From NCBI RefSeq assembly GCF_041296385.1, contig NW_027183506.1:392845-456844 (forward strand): a stretch of 64,000 nt of DNA, given 5' to 3'. The first letter of the stretch is position 1, and each line of letters begins with the position of its first letter. Shown here piece by piece: positions 49,902 through 63,100 of this stretch. Position numbers and translations under genes: made by a program. The DNA comes from Aphelocoma coerulescens (lineage: Eukaryota; Chordata; Aves; Passeriformes; Corvidae). A model generated the notes under the pieces. That model worked only from the letters and a program-made list of their open reading frames with translations, searched no databases and was not told the DNA's origin.

Positions 49902-52019
49902 AACCTGGTGGAACCGAGGGGCCACAGTGACACTGTGGGGCCTTTTGGAAGCAACAGGACCCTGGTGGGAAGCCACGGGATGATTAATCCTGCACGAACC
50001 TGCTCCAGGTGGGCTCCTCTCTCCCGGCTTCCACAGGTGCTGCTAGGATCCCACTCCGGCACAGGCTTGGCACGGGCTGACGGCTTCCTTTGGCAATGGC
50101 TCTGCTCCAGGATGGCATGCTGCAGAGAATGCAGGTAGATTTTGTGCTCACTCCTGGCATGCAGCTGGACAATAAAGCCTGATCCAGCCCCCCCTCAGCA
50201 TATGTCCGGCTCTGGCATTGGGGCGGGGCAACTTTGGGAGCAGCCCCAGCCCTGCTCCTGCTCCCGGCTGGGCACCCAGCTGCTGGGACACAGGTGTGTC
50301 CTGATGCCACCGTCTACTCCTTTGAGAAGGGGAGGACAGAGTGCATCAGGGAGTTTGGTGTGGCTTACATGCGGCAAGGAGAAGGTGCAGCCCCAAACTG
50401 GCTTTCACTTCTAGAACCTTTTGCTATTGCGGGAGCAGCTGCTGGAGCTTTTCAACCGAGCTGCAAGAGTGAAAAGTGTGATGGCATGTCTATCTGAGAA
50501 GGAAGGTTCGGTGCCGCAGCCTGTTGTGCACAATTTATATGCTGATAAGAGAAGGGGGTGCTTTTGCAACGTTTTCCTTCCTGACACTTCTGTCTCTGTG
50601 AGCTTTAGCTGCTTGGACTCAGGGATACCGAAGGTGTGTGAAAGTGACTGGGATGCGAGAATCATGTTGCACAGGGAACAGGGAAGGTCAGCAAATGTTT
50701 CCTGTCCTGGCACATCTCTCAGTCTGAACTGCAGCTGCAGATGCTTCACTTCCGCCAAGGACTCTGCCACCTTGAGAGAAGGATGCGCTCTATGGAGTTG
50801 AGAAAGAAAGTGCGTCTCACTAGCTTCTTTCCTCTACTTCATAGACAGCAAAGGGGCTATGAAAGGCAGCACTGGCTTTTTGTTCTAGGACTTCTTCTTT
50901 ACAAGCAGCTGCTGGATGTTTGGAAGGGGGTTTGGGATATGCAAAAATGAGAGGCTAAGATGGTAAGAGGGTAAGATGGAAGTCATCTGGCAAAAGCAGA
51001 GCTCACAAAAGGGCCAGCTGAGAAAGCTCTTGCTGCCTACAACTTCAACTGCACCCCTCAAAGCAGCAGCACACACGCTGCTCTCGGCACTTTCCTTCTC
51101 AGCTCTACGCACCATCCTAAGCCTTGCCTCTCCCACACTCAGGATCCAAAGACAACGGCACCAGGGACTGCTCACACACTAAAGGCACCAGGAAAAAAGG
51201 CTCACCAGCTTGGCCTTTGCATTCCCGCTGACAGCTCCACAGCTTGAACCCAGAGAACTGCCTGCTGCCAACAGCCTTTCCAATCACTCTGAGCACCTCA
51301 TGACAAGGAGTGTGGGGAATGAATCTCCAGCAGCCTCCTGCCCCAGGCTGTCCCCCGGGAGCAGCCCTGCTCCAGGCCGTGACTGCCACCTGCACAGCCA
51401 AAGGACCCAGAGCCGGTGTTACACACCACGGCTGTGCCTGACACAGAGACACCAGTGGCCACACAAGTGGCCATGGCACTGTCCACACACAGTCCCTGCT
51501 GCTGCTCCCCCAGCCGCTGGCACCAACTCCCAGCCACCCACTCCTAAAGCCACGGGGCCCACTGGGACACTGCGGGGGCTCGTGGAAGCCAGCGGCCATT
51601 GTGACACAGCGGGGCTGCACAGAGCCCACGGTGCTTTGTGACCCGTGGCTCCCAGGAGAGCCTTTGTGATGCTGGGGAACTACAAGGAAGCCTGGCTCCT
51701 CTGTGACACCACCACAGAAGCTCAGGGGAGCCCTGGAGACCGTGCTGATGCTATTGAACCTGATGCAACCCTGCCTCCTCTGTGACACCACAGAAGCTCT
51801 TGGAACCCTGGAGACCGTGGTGATGCTATGGAACCTGATGCAACCCTGCCTCCTCTGTGACACCACAGAACCTCTGGGAGCCCTGGAGACCGTGCTGATG
51901 CTATGGAACCTGATGCAACCCTGCCTCCACTGTGACACCACAGAAGCTCGGGGAGCTCTGCAGACCGTGGGGATGCTGGCGAAGCTGACGGAACCCTGGG
52001 CACCACAGTGACGCTATGG
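49902..52019 (+). repeat. Macrosatellite unit 23 (2118 bp)
   Basis: Same states as unit 21, including GTGTGT at the splice-like donor and the A6 run at offset 1293. Confidence 0.97.
51703..52011 (+). repeat. 75-bp minisatellite, 3 copies
   Basis: Order GT-GT-CA, with TTGGAACCC in copy 2. Confidence 0.95.
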
Positions 52020-54287
52020 AACCTGGTGGAACCGAGGGGCCACAGTGACACTGTGGGGCCTTTTGGAAGCAACAGGACCCTGGTGGGAAGCCACGGGATG
52101 ATTAATCCTGCACGAACCTGCTCCAGGTGGGCTCCTCTCTCCCGGCTTCCACAGGTGCTGCTAGGATCCCACTCCGGCACTGGCTTGGCACGGGCTGACG
52201 GCTTCCTTTGGCAATGGCTCTGCTCCAGGATGGCATGCTGCAGAGAATGCAGGTAGATTTTGTGCTCACTCCTGGCATGCAGCTGGACAATAAAGCCTGA
52301 TCCAGCCCCCCCTCAGCATATGTCCGGCTCTGGCATTGGGGCGGGGCAACTTTGGGAGCAGCCCCAGCCCTGCTCCTGCTCCCGGCTGGGCACCCAGCTG
52401 CTGGGACACAGGTGTGTCCTGATGCCACCGTCTACTCCTTTGAGAAGGGGAGGACAGAGTGCATCAGGGAGTTTGGTGTGGCTTACATGCGGCAAGGAGA
52501 AGGTGCAGCCCCAAACTGGCTTTCACTTCTAGAACCTTTTGCTATTGCGGGAGCAGCTGCTGGAGCTTTTCAACCGAGCTGCAAGAGTGAAAAGTGTGAT
52601 GGCATGTCTATCTGAGAAGGAAGGTTCGGTGCCGCAGCCTGTTGTGCACAATTTATATGCTGATAAGAGAAGGGGGTGCTTTTGGAACGTTTTCCTTCCT
52701 GACACTTCTGTCTCTGTGAGCTTTAGCTGCTTGGACTCAGGGATACCGAAGGTATGTGAAAGTGACTGGGATGCGAGAATCATGTTGCACAGGGAACAGG
52801 GAAGGTCAGCAAATGTTTCCTGTCCTGGCACATCTCTCAGTCTGAACTGCAGCTGCAGATGCTTCACTTCCGCCAAGGACTCTGCCACCTTGAGAGAAGG
52901 ATGCGCTCTATGGAGTTGAGAAAGAAAGTGCGTCTCACTAGCTTCTTTCCTCTACTTCATAGACAGCAAAGGGGCTATGAAAGGCAGCACTGGCTTTTTG
53001 TTCTAGGACTTCTTCTTTACAAGCAGCTGCTGGATGTTTGGAAGGGGGTTTGGGATATGCAAAAATGAGAGGCTAAGATGGTAAGAGGGTAAGATGGAAG
53101 TCATCTGGCAAAAGCAGAGCTCACAAAAGGGCCAGCTGAGAAAGCTCTTGCTGCCTACAACTTCAACTGCACCCCTCAAAGCAGCAGCACACACGCTGCT
53201 CTCGGCACTTTCCTTCTCAGCTCTACGCACCATCCTAAGCCTTGCCTCTCCCACACTCAGGATCCAAAGACAACGGCACCAGGGACTGCTCACACACTAA
53301 AGGCACCAGGACAAAAGGCTCACCAGCTTGGCCTTTGCATTCCCGCTGACAGCTCCACAGCTTGAACCCAGAGAACTGCCTGCTGCCAACAGCCTTTCCA
53401 ATCACTCTGAGCACCTCATGACAAGGAGTGTGGGGAATGAATCTCCAGCAGCCTCCTGCCCCAGGCTGTCCCCCGGGAGCAGCCCTGCTCCAGGCCGTGA
53501 CTGCCACCTGCACAGCCAAAGGACCCAGAGCCGGTGTTACACACCACGGCTGTGCCTGGCACAGAGACACCAGTGGCCACACAAGTGGCCATGGCACTGT
53601 CCACACACAGTCCCTGCTGCTGCTCCCCCAGCCGCTGGCACCAACTCCCAGCCACCCACTCCTAAAGCCACGGGGCCCACTGGGACACTGCGGGGGCTCG
53701 TGGAAGCCAGCGGCCATTGTGACACAGCGGGGCTGCACAGAGCCCACGGTGCTTTGTGACCCGTGGCTCCCAGGAGAGCCTTTGTGATGCTGGGGAACTA
53801 CAAGGAAGCCTGGCTCCTCTGTGACACCACCACAGAAGCTCAGGGGAGCCCTGGAGACCGTGCTGATGCTATTGAACCTGATGCAACCCTGCCTCCTCTG
53901 TGACACCACAGAAGCTCTTGGAGCCCTGGAGACCGTGGTGATGCTATGGAACCTGATGCAACCCTGCCTCCTCTGTGACACCACAGAACCTCTGGGAGCC
54001 CTGGAGACCGTGCTGATGCTATGGAACCTGATGCAACCCTGCCTCCACTGTGACACCACAGAAGCTCAGGGAGCCCTGGAGACTGTGGTGATGCTATGGA
54101 ACCTGATGCAACCCTGCCTCCACTGTGACACCACAGAACCTCTGGGAGCCCTGGAGACCGTGCTGATGCTATGGAACCTGATGCAACCCTGCCTCCACTG
54201 TGACACCACAGAAGCTCGGGGAGCTCTGCAGACCGTGGGGATGCTGGCGAAGCTGACGGAACCCTGGGCACCACAGTGACGCTATGG
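52020..54287 (+). repeat. Macrosatellite unit 24 (2268 bp, transitional)
   Basis: T at offset 162 with G at 178: a combination between that of units 20-23 (A, G) and that of other units (T, C). GGG at 1710-1712. Confidence 0.97.
53821..54279 (+). repeat. 75-bp minisatellite, 5 copies
   Basis: Order GT-GT-CA-GA-CA; GTGGTG in copy 2; terminal copy has GCTGACGG. Confidence 0.95.
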
Positions 54288-56405
54288 AACCTGGTGGAAC
54301 CGAGGGGCCACAGTGACACTGTGGGGCCTTTTGGAAGCAACAGGACCCTGGTGGGAAGCCACGGGATGATTAATCCTGCACGAACCTGCTCCAGGTGGGC
54401 TCCTCTCTCCCGGCTTCCACAGGTGCTGCTAGGATCCCACTCCGGCACTGGCTTGGCACGGGCTCACGGCTTCCTTTGGCAATGGCTCTGCTCCAGGATG
54501 GCATGCTGCAGAGAATGCAGGTAGATTTTGTGCTCACTCCTGGCATGCAGCTGGACAATAAAGCCTGATCCAGCCCCCCCTCAGCATATGTCCGGCTCTG
54601 GCATTGGGGCGGGGCAACTTTGGGAGCAGCCCCAGCCCTGCTCCTGCTCCCGGCTGGGCACCCAGCTGCTGGGACACAGGTGTGTCCTGATGCCACCGTC
54701 TACTCCTTTGAGAAGGGGAGGACAGAGTGCATCAGGGAGTTTGGTGTGGCTTACATGCGGCAAGGAGAAGGTGCAGCCCCAAACTGGCTTTCACTTCTAG
54801 AACCTTTTGCTATTGCGGGAGCAGCTGCTGGAGCTTTTCAACCGAGCTGCAAGAGTGAAAAGTGTGATGGCATGTCTATCTGAGAAGGAAGGTTCGGTGC
54901 CGCAGCCTGTTGTGCACAATTTATATGCTGATAAGAGAAGGGGGTGCTTTTGCAACGTTTTCCTTCCTGACACTTCTGTCTCTGTGAGCTTTAGCTGCTT
55001 GGACTCAGGGATACCGAAGGTATGTGAAAGTGACTGGGATGCGAGAATCATGTTGCACAGGGAACAGGGAAGGTCAGCAAATGTTTCCTGTCCTGGCACA
55101 TCTCTCAGTCTGAACTGCAGCTGCAGATGCTTCACTTCCGCCAAGGACTCTGCCACCTTGAGAGAAGGATGCGCTCTATGGAGTTGAGAAAGAAAGTGCG
55201 TCTCACTAGCTTCTTTCCTCTACTTCATAGACAGCAAAGGGGCTATGAAAGGCAGCACTGGCTTTTTGTTCTAGGACTTCTTCTTTACAAGCAGCTGCTG
55301 GATGTTTGGAAGGGGGTTTGGGATATGCAAAAATGAGAGGCTAAGATGGTAAGAGGGTAAGATGGAAGTCATCTGGCAAAAGCAGAGCTCACAAAAGGGC
55401 CAGCTGAGAAAGCTCTTGCTGCCTACAACTTCAACTGCACCCCTCAAAGCAGCAGCACACACGCTGCTCTCGGCACTTTCCTTCTCAGCTCTACGCACCA
55501 TCCTAAGCCTTGCCTCTCCCACACTCAGGATCCAAAGACAACGGCACCAGGGACTGCTCACACACTAAAGGCACCAGGAAAAAAGGCTCACCAGCTTGGC
55601 CTTTGCATTCCCGCTGACAGCTCCACAGCTTGAACCCAGAGAACTGCCTGCTGCCAACAGCCTTTCCAATCACTCTGAGCACCTCATGACAAGGAGTGTG
55701 GGGAATGAATCTCCAGCAGCCTCCTGCCCCAGGCTGTCCCCCGGGAGCAGCCCTGCTCCAGGCCGTGACTGCCACCTGCACAGCCAAAGGACCCAGAGCC
55801 GGTGTTACACACCACGGCTGTGCCTGACACAGAGACACCAGTGGCCACACAAGTGGCCATGGCACTGTCCACACACAGTCCCTGCTGCTGCTCCCCCAGC
55901 CGCTGGCACCAACTCCCAGCCACCCACTCCTAAAGCCACGGGGCCCACTGGGACACTGCGGGGGCTCGTGGAAGCCAGCGGCCATTGTGACACAGCGGGG
56001 CTGCACAGAGCCCACGGTGCTTTGTGACCCGTGGCTCCCAGGAGAGCCTTTGTGATGCTGGGGAACTACAAGGAAGCCTGGCTCCTCTGTGACACCACCA
56101 CAGAAGCTCAGGGGAGCCCTGGAGACCGTGCTGATGCTATTGAACCTGATGCAACCCTGCCTCCTCTGTGACACCACAGAAGCTCTTGGAACCCTGGAGA
56201 CCGTGGTGATGCTATGGAACCTGATGCAACCCTGCCTCCTCTGTGACACCACAGAACCTCTGGGAGCCCTGGAGACCGTGCTGATGCTATGGAACCTGAT
56301 GCAACCCTGCCTCCACTGTGACACCACAGAAGCTCGGGGAGCTCTGCAGACCGTGGGGATGCTGGCGAAGCTGACGGAACCCTGGGCACCACAGTGACGC
56401 TATGG
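54288..56405 (+). repeat. Macrosatellite unit 25 (2118 bp)
   Basis: Like units 21 and 23 at offsets 666, 1293 and 1540, but with T, C at 162 and 178 and the common GTATGT donor. This is a mosaic of two subfamilies. Confidence 0.97.
56089..56397 (+). repeat. 75-bp minisatellite, 3 copies
   Basis: Order GT-GT-CA with TTGGAACCC in copy 2. Confidence 0.95.
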
Positions 56406-58678
56406 AACCTGGTGGAACCGAGGGGCCACAGTGACACTGTGGGGCCTTTTGGAAGCAACAGGACCCTGGTGGGAAGCCACGGGATGATTAATCCTGCACG
56501 AACCTGCTCCAGGTGGGCTCCTCTCTCCCGGCTTCCACAGGTGCTGCTAGGATCCCACTCCGGCACTGGCTTGGCACGGGCTCACGGCTTCCTTTGGCAA
56601 TGGCTCTGCTCCAGGATGGCATGCTGCAGAGAATGCAGGTAGATTTTGTGCTCACTCCTGGCATGCAGCTGGACAATAAAGCCTGATCCAGCCCCCCCTC
56701 AGCATATGTCCGGCTCTGGCATTGGGGCGGGGCAACTTTGGGAGCAGCCCCAGCCCTGCTCCTGCTCCCGGCTGGGCACCCAGCTGCTGGGACACAGGTG
56801 TGTCCTGATGCCACCGTCTACTCCTTTGAGAAGGGGAGGACAGAGTGCATCAGGGAGTTTGGTGTGGCTTACATGCGGCAAGGAGAAGGTGCAGCCCCAA
56901 ACTGGCTTTCACTTCTAGAACCTTTTGCTATTGCGGGAGCAGCTGCTGGAGCTTTTCAACCGAGCTGCAAGAGTGAAAAGTGTGATGGCATGTCTATCTG
57001 AGAAGGAAGGTTCGGTGCCGCAGCCTGTTGTGCACAATTTATATGCTGATAAGAGAAGGGGGTGCTTTTGGAACGTTTTCCTTCCTGACACTTCTGTCTC
57101 TGTGAGCTTTAGCTGCTTGGACTCAGGGATACCGAAGGTATGTGAAAGTGACTGGGATGCGAGAATCATGTTGCACAGGGAACAGGGAAGGTCAGCAAAT
57201 GTTTCCTGTCCTGGCACATCTCTCAGTCTGAACTGCAGCTGCAGATGCTTCACTTCCGCCAAGGACTCTGCCACCTTGAGAGAAGGATGCGCTCTATGGA
57301 GTTGAGAAAGAAAGTGCGTCTCACTAGCTTCTTTCCTCTACTTCATAGACAGCAAAGGGGCTATGAAAGGCAGCACTGGCTTTTTGTTCTAGGACTTCTT
57401 CTTTACAAGCAGCTGCTGGATGTTTGGAAGGGGGTTTGGGATATGCAAAAATGAGAGGCTAAGATGGTAAGAGGGTAAGATGGAAGTCATCTGGCAAAAG
57501 CAGAGCTCACAAAAGGGCCAGCTGAGAAAGCTCTTGCTGCCTACAACTTCAACTGCACCCCCTCAAAGCAGCAGCACACACGCTGCTCTCGGCACTTTCC
57601 TTCTCAGCTCTACGCACCATCCTAAGCCTTGCCTCTCCCCACACTCAGGATCCAAAGACAACGGCACCAGGGACTGCTCACACACTAAAGGCACCAGGAC
57701 AAAAGGCTCACCAGCTTGGCCTTTGCATTCCCGCTGACAGCTCCACAGCTTGAACCCAGAGAACTGCCTGCTGCCAACAGCCTTTCCAATCACTCTGAGC
57801 ACCTCATGACAAGGAGTGTGGGGAATGAATCTCCAGCAGCCTCCTGCCCCAGGCTGTCCCCCGGGAGCAGCCCTGCTCCAGGCCGTGACTGCCACCTGCA
57901 CAGCCAAAGGACCCAGAGCCGGTGTTACACACCACGGCTGTGCCTGGCACAGAGACACCAGTGGCCACACAAGTGGCCATGGCACTGTCCACACACAGTC
58001 CCTGCTGCTGGCTCCCCCCAGCCGCTGGCACCAACTCCCAGCCACCCACTCCTAAAGCCACGGGGCCCACTGGGACACTGCGGGGGCTCGTGGAAGCCAG
58101 CGGCCATTGTGACACAGCGGGGCTGCAACAGAGCCCACGGTGCTTTGTGACCCGTGGCTCCCAGGAGAGCCTTTGTGATGCTGGGGAACTACAAGGAAGC
58201 CTGGCTCCTCTGTGACACCACCACAGAAGCTCAGGGGAGCCCTGGAGACCGTGCTGATGCTATTGAACCTGATGCAACCCTGCCTCCTCTGTGACACCAC
58301 AGAAGCTCTTGGAGCCCTGGAGACCGTGCTGATGCTATGGAACCTGATGCAACCCTGCCTCCTCTGTGACACCACAGAACCTCTGGGAGCCCTGGAGACC
58401 GTGCTGATGCTATGGAACCTGATGCAACCTGCCTCCACTGTGACACCACAGAAGCTCAGGGAGCCCTGGAGACTGTGGTGATGCTATGGAACCTGATGCA
58501 ACCCTGCCTCCACTGTGACACCACAGAACCTCTGGGAGCCCTGGAGACCGTGCTGATGCTATGGAACCTGATGCAACCCTGCCTCCACTGTGACACCACA
58601 GAAGCTCGGGGAGCTCTGCAGACCGTGGGGGATGCTGGCGAAGCTGACGGAACCCTGGGCACCACAGTGACGCTATGG
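56406..58678 (+). repeat. Macrosatellite unit 26 (2273 bp, indels after 57550)
   Basis: The first 1.1 kb is clean. From about 57556 there are single-base changes in length: CACCCCCTC, CTCCCCACAC, GGCTCCCCCCAGCC, CTGCAACAGAG, GCAACCTGCC and GTGGGGGATG. The net gain is five bases over a five-copy unit. Confidence 0.95.
58212..58670 (+). repeat. 75-bp minisatellite, 5 copies
   Basis: Order GT-GT-CA-GA-CA. One C is lost near 58430 and one G gained near 58630, so the internal open frame is broken. Confidence 0.93.
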
Positions 58679-60891
58679 AACCTGGTGGAACCGAGGGGCC
58701 CACAGTGACACTGTGGGGGCCTTTTGGAAGCAACAGGACCCTGGTGGGAAGCCACGGGATGATTAATCCTGCACGAACCTGCTCCAGGTGGGCTCCTCTC
58801 TCTCCCGGCTTCCACAGGTGCTGCTAGGATCCCACTCCGGCACTGGCTTGGCACGGGCTCACGGCTTCCTTTGGCAATGGCTCTGCTCCAGGATGGCATG
58901 CTGCAGAGAATGCAGGTAGATTTTGTGCTCACTCCTGGCATGCAGCTGGACAAATAAAGCCTGATCCAGCCCCCCCTCAGCATATGTCCGGCTCTGGCAT
59001 TGGGGCGGGGCAACTTTGGGAGCAGCCCCAGCCCTGCTCCTGCTCCCGGCTGGGCACCCAGCTGCTGGGACACAGGTGTGTCCTGATGCCACCGTCTACT
59101 CCTTTGAGAAGGGGAGGACAGAGTGCATCAGGGAGTTTGGTGTGGCTTACATGCGGCAAGGAGAAGGTGCAGCCCCAAACTGGCTTTCACTTCTAGAACC
59201 TTTTGCTATTGCGGGAGCAGCTGCTGGAGCTTTTCAACCGAGCTGCAAGAGTGAAAAGTGTGATGGCATGTCTATCTGAGAAGGAAGGTTCGGTGCCGCA
59301 GCCTGTTGTGCACAATTTATATGCTGATAAGAGAAGGGGGTGCTTTTGCAACGTTTTCCTTCCTGACAACTTCTGGTCTCTGTGAGCTTTAGCTGCTTGG
59401 ACTCAGGGATACCGAAGGTATGTGAAAGTGACTGGGGATGCGAGAATCATGTTGCACAGGGAACAGGGAAGGTCAGCAAATGTTTCCTGTCCTGGCAACA
59501 TCTCTCAGGTCTGAACTGCAGGCTGCAGATGCTTCACTTCCGCCAAGGACTCTGCCACCTTGAGAGAAGGATGCGCTCTAATGGAGTTGAGAAAGAAAGT
59601 GCGTCTCACTAGCTTCTTTCCTCTACTTCATAGACAGCAAAGGGGCTATGAAAGGCAGCACTGGCTTTTTTGTTCTAGGACTTCTTCTTTACAAGCAGCT
59701 GCTGGATGTTTGGAAGGGGGTTTGGGATATGCAAAAATGAGAGGCTAAGATGGTAAGAGGGGTAAGATGGAAGTCATCTGGCAAAAGCAGAGCTCACAAA
59801 AGGGCCAGCTGAGAAAGCTCTTGCTGCCTACAACTTCAACTGGCACCCCTCAAAGCAGCAGCACACACGCTGCTCTCGGCACTTTCCTTCTCAGCTCTAC
59901 GCACCATCCTAAGCCTTGCTCTCCCCACACTCAGGATCCAAAGACAACGGCACCAGGGACTGCTCACACACTAAAGGCACCAGGACAAAAGGCTCACCAG
60001 CTTGGCCTTTGCATTCCCGCTGACAGCTCCACAGCTTGAACCCAGAGAACTGCCCTGCTGCCAACAGCCTTTCCAATCACTCTGAGCACCTCATGACAAG
60101 GAGTGTGGGGGAATGAATCTCCAGCAGCCTCCTGCCCCAGGCTGTCCCCCGGAGCAGCCCTGCTCCAGGCCGTGACTGCCACCTGCACAGCCAAAGGACC
60201 CAGAGCCGGTGTTACACACCACGGCTGTGCCTGGCACAGAGACACCAGTGGCCACACAAGTGGCCATGGCACTGTCCACACACAGTCCCTGCTGCTGCTC
60301 CCCCCAGCCGCTGGCACACAACTCCCAGCCACCCACTCCTAAAGCCACGGGGCCCACTGGGACACTGCGGGGGCTCGTGGAAGCCAGCGGCCATTGTGAC
60401 ACAGCGGGGCTGCACAGAGCCCACGGTGCTTTGTGACCCCGTGGCTCCCAGGAGATGCCTTTGTGATGCTGGGGAACTACAAGGAAGCCTGGCTCCTCTG
60501 TGACACCACCACAGAAGCTCAGGGGGAGCCCTGGAGACCGTGCTGATGCTATTGAACCTGATGCAACCCTGCCTCCTCTGTGACACCACAGAACCTCTGG
60601 GAGCCCTGGAGACCGTGCTGATGCTATGGAACCTGATGCAACCCTGCCTCCACTGTGACACCACAGAAGCTCAGGGAGCCCTGGAGACTGTGGTGATGCT
60701 ATGGAACCTGATGCAACCCTGCCTCCACTGTGACACCACAGAACCTCTGGGAGCCCTGGAGACCGTGCTGATGCTATGGAACCTGATGCAACCCTGCTCC
60801 ACTGTGACACCACAGAAGCTCGGGAGCTCTGCAGACCGTGGGGATGCTGGCGAAGCTGACGGAACCCTGGGCACCCACAGTGACGCTATGG
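58679..60891 (+). repeat. Macrosatellite unit 27 (2213 bp, indel-rich)
   Basis: A four-copy unit with a net gain of about 20 bases from scattered one- or two-base changes. Examples are GGGCCCACAG, CTCTCTCTCCC, CAAATAAAG, GACAACTTCTGGTC, GCGCTCTAATGG and GGGGGAATG. C at offset 666. Confidence 0.95.
60500..60883 (+). repeat. 75-bp minisatellite, 4 copies
   Basis: Order GT-CA-GA-CA, with gained and lost single bases (CAGGGGGAGCC, CCCTGCTCCAC, GCTCGGGAGC, GCACCCACAG). Confidence 0.92.
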
Positions 60892-63100
60892 AACCTGGTG
60901 GAACCGAGGGGGCCACAGTGACACTGTGGGGCCTTTTGGAAGCAACAGGACCCTGGTGGGAAGCCACGGGATGATTAATCCTGCACGAACCTGCTCCAGG
61001 TGGGCTCCTCTCTCCCCGGCTTCCACAGGTGCTGCCTAGGATCCCACTCCGGCACTGGCTTGGCACGGGCTCCACGGCTTCCTTTGGCAATGGCTCTGCT
61101 CCAGGATGGCATGCTGCAGAGAATGCAGGTAGATTTTGTGCTCACTCCTGGCATGCAGCTGGACAATAAAGCCTGATCCAGCCCCCCCTCAGCATATGTC
61201 CGGCTCTGGCATTGGGGGCAGGGCAACTTTGGGAGCAGCCCCAGCCCTGCTCCTGCTCCCGGCTGGGCACCCAGCTGCTGGGACACAGGTGTGTCCTGAT
61301 GCCACCGTCTACTCCTTTGAGAAGGGGAGGACAGAGTGCTATCAGGGAGTTTGGTGTGGCTTAACATGCGGCAAGGAGAAGGTGCAGCCCCAAACTGGCT
61401 TTCACTTCTAGAACCTTTTGCTATTGCGGGAGCAGCTGCTGGAGCTTTTCAACCGAGCTGCAAGAGTGAAAAGTGTGATGGCATGTCTATCTGAGAAGGA
61501 AGGTTCGGTGCCGGCCAGCCTGTTGTGCACAATTTATATGCTGATAAGAGAAGGGGGTGCTTTTGCAACGTTTTCCTTCCTGACACTTCTGTCTCTGTGA
61601 GCTTTAGCTGCTTGGACTCAGGGGTACCGAAGGTATGTGAAAGTGACTGGGATGCGAGAATCATGTTGCACAGGGAACAGGGAGAAGGTCAGCAAATGTT
61701 TCCTGTCCTGGCACATCTCTCAGTCTGAACTGCAGCTGCAGATGCTTCACTTCCGCCAAGGACTCTGCCACCTTGAGAGAAGGATGCGCTCTATGGAGTT
61801 GAGAAAGAAAGTGCGTCTCACTAGCTTCTTTCCTCTACTTCATAGACAGCAAAGGGGCTATGAAAGGCAGCACTGGCTTTTTGTTCTAGGACTTCTTCTT
61901 TACAAGCAGCTGCTGGATGTTTGGAAGGGGGTTTGGGATATGCAAAAATGAGAGGCTAAGATGGTAAGAGGGTAGAAGATGAAGTCATCTGGCAAAAGCA
62001 GAGCTCACAAAAAGGGCCAGCTGAGAAAGCTCTTGCTGCCTACAACTTCAACTGCACCCCTCAAAGCAGCAGCACACACGCTGCTCTCGGCACTTTCCTT
62101 CTCAGCTCTACGCACCATCCTAAGCCTTGCCTCTCCCACACTCAGGATCCAAAGACAACGGCACCAGGGACTGCTCACACACTAAAGGCAACCAGGACAA
62201 AAGGCTCACTCAGCTTGGCCTTTGCATTCCCGCTGACAGCTCCACAGCTTGAACCCAGAGAACTGCCTGCTGCCAACAGCCTTTCCAATCACTCCTGAGC
62301 ACCTCATGACAAGGAGTGTGGGGAATGAATCTCCAGCAGCCTCCTGCCCCAGGCTGTCCCCCGGGAGCAGCCCTGCTCCAGGCCGTGACTGCCACCTGCA
62401 CAGCCAAAGGACCCAGAGCCGGTGTTACACACCACGGCTGTGCCTGGCACAGAGACACCAGTGGCCACACAAGTGGCCATGGCACTGTCCACACACAGTC
62501 CCTGCTGCTGCTCCCCCAGCCGCTGGCACCAACTCCCAGCCACCCACTCCTAAAGCCACGGGGCCCACTGGGACACTGCGGGGGCTCGTGGAAGCCAGCG
62601 GCCATTGTGACACAGCGGGGCTGCACAGAGCCCACGGTGCTTTGTGACCCGTGGCTCCCAGGAGAGCCTTTGTGATGCTGGGGAACTACAAGGAAGCCTG
62701 GCTCCTCTGTGACACCACCACAGAAGCTCAGGGGAGCCCTGGAGACCGTGCTGATGCTATGGAACCTGATGCAACCCTGCCTCCTCTGTGACACCACAGA
62801 ACCTCTGGGAGCCCTGGAGACCGTGCTGATGCTATGGAACCTGATGCAACCCTGCCTCCACTGTGACACCACAGAAGCTCAGGGAGCCCTGGAGACTGTG
62901 GTGATGCTATGGAACCTGATGCAACCCTGCCTCCACTGTGACACCACAGAACCTCTGGGAGCCCTGGAGACCGTGCTGATGCTATGGAACCTGATGCAAC
63001 CCTGCCTCCACTGTGACACCACAGAAGCTCGGGGAGCTCTGCAGACCGTGGGGATGCTGGCGAAGCTGACGGAACCCTGGGCACCACAGTGACGCTATGG
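60892..63100 (+). repeat. Macrosatellite unit 28 (2209 bp, indel-rich)
   Basis: A four-copy unit with a net gain of about 16 bases. Changes include GAGGGGGCCAC, CTGCCTAGG, GTGCTATCAGG, GCCGGCCAGCC, GGGAGAAGG and GGTAGAAGATGAAG. The GC box reads GGGGGCAGGGC. The sequence is clean again from about 62300 to 63100. Confidence 0.95.
62709..63092 (+). repeat. 75-bp minisatellite, 4 copies
   Basis: Order GT-CA-GA-CA. Copy 1 has GATGCTATGGAACC, whereas all other units have GATGCTATTGAACC at this place. That suggests a join between a copy-1 start and a later copy's body. Confidence 0.95.

Larger units (their letters stand above)
47709..52019 (+). repeat. Two-unit higher-order block, copy 2 (4311 bp)
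   Basis: Units 22 and 23 repeat units 20 and 21 in order and in diagnostic states, without the indel-rich patch at the start. Confidence 0.85.
52020..56405 (+). repeat. Two-unit block, altered third copy (4386 bp)
   Basis: A GGG five-copy unit (24) followed by a three-copy unit (25) close to 21 and 23. The alternation of G and C at offset 666 continues, but the first unit has a different minisatellite. Confidence 0.7.
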
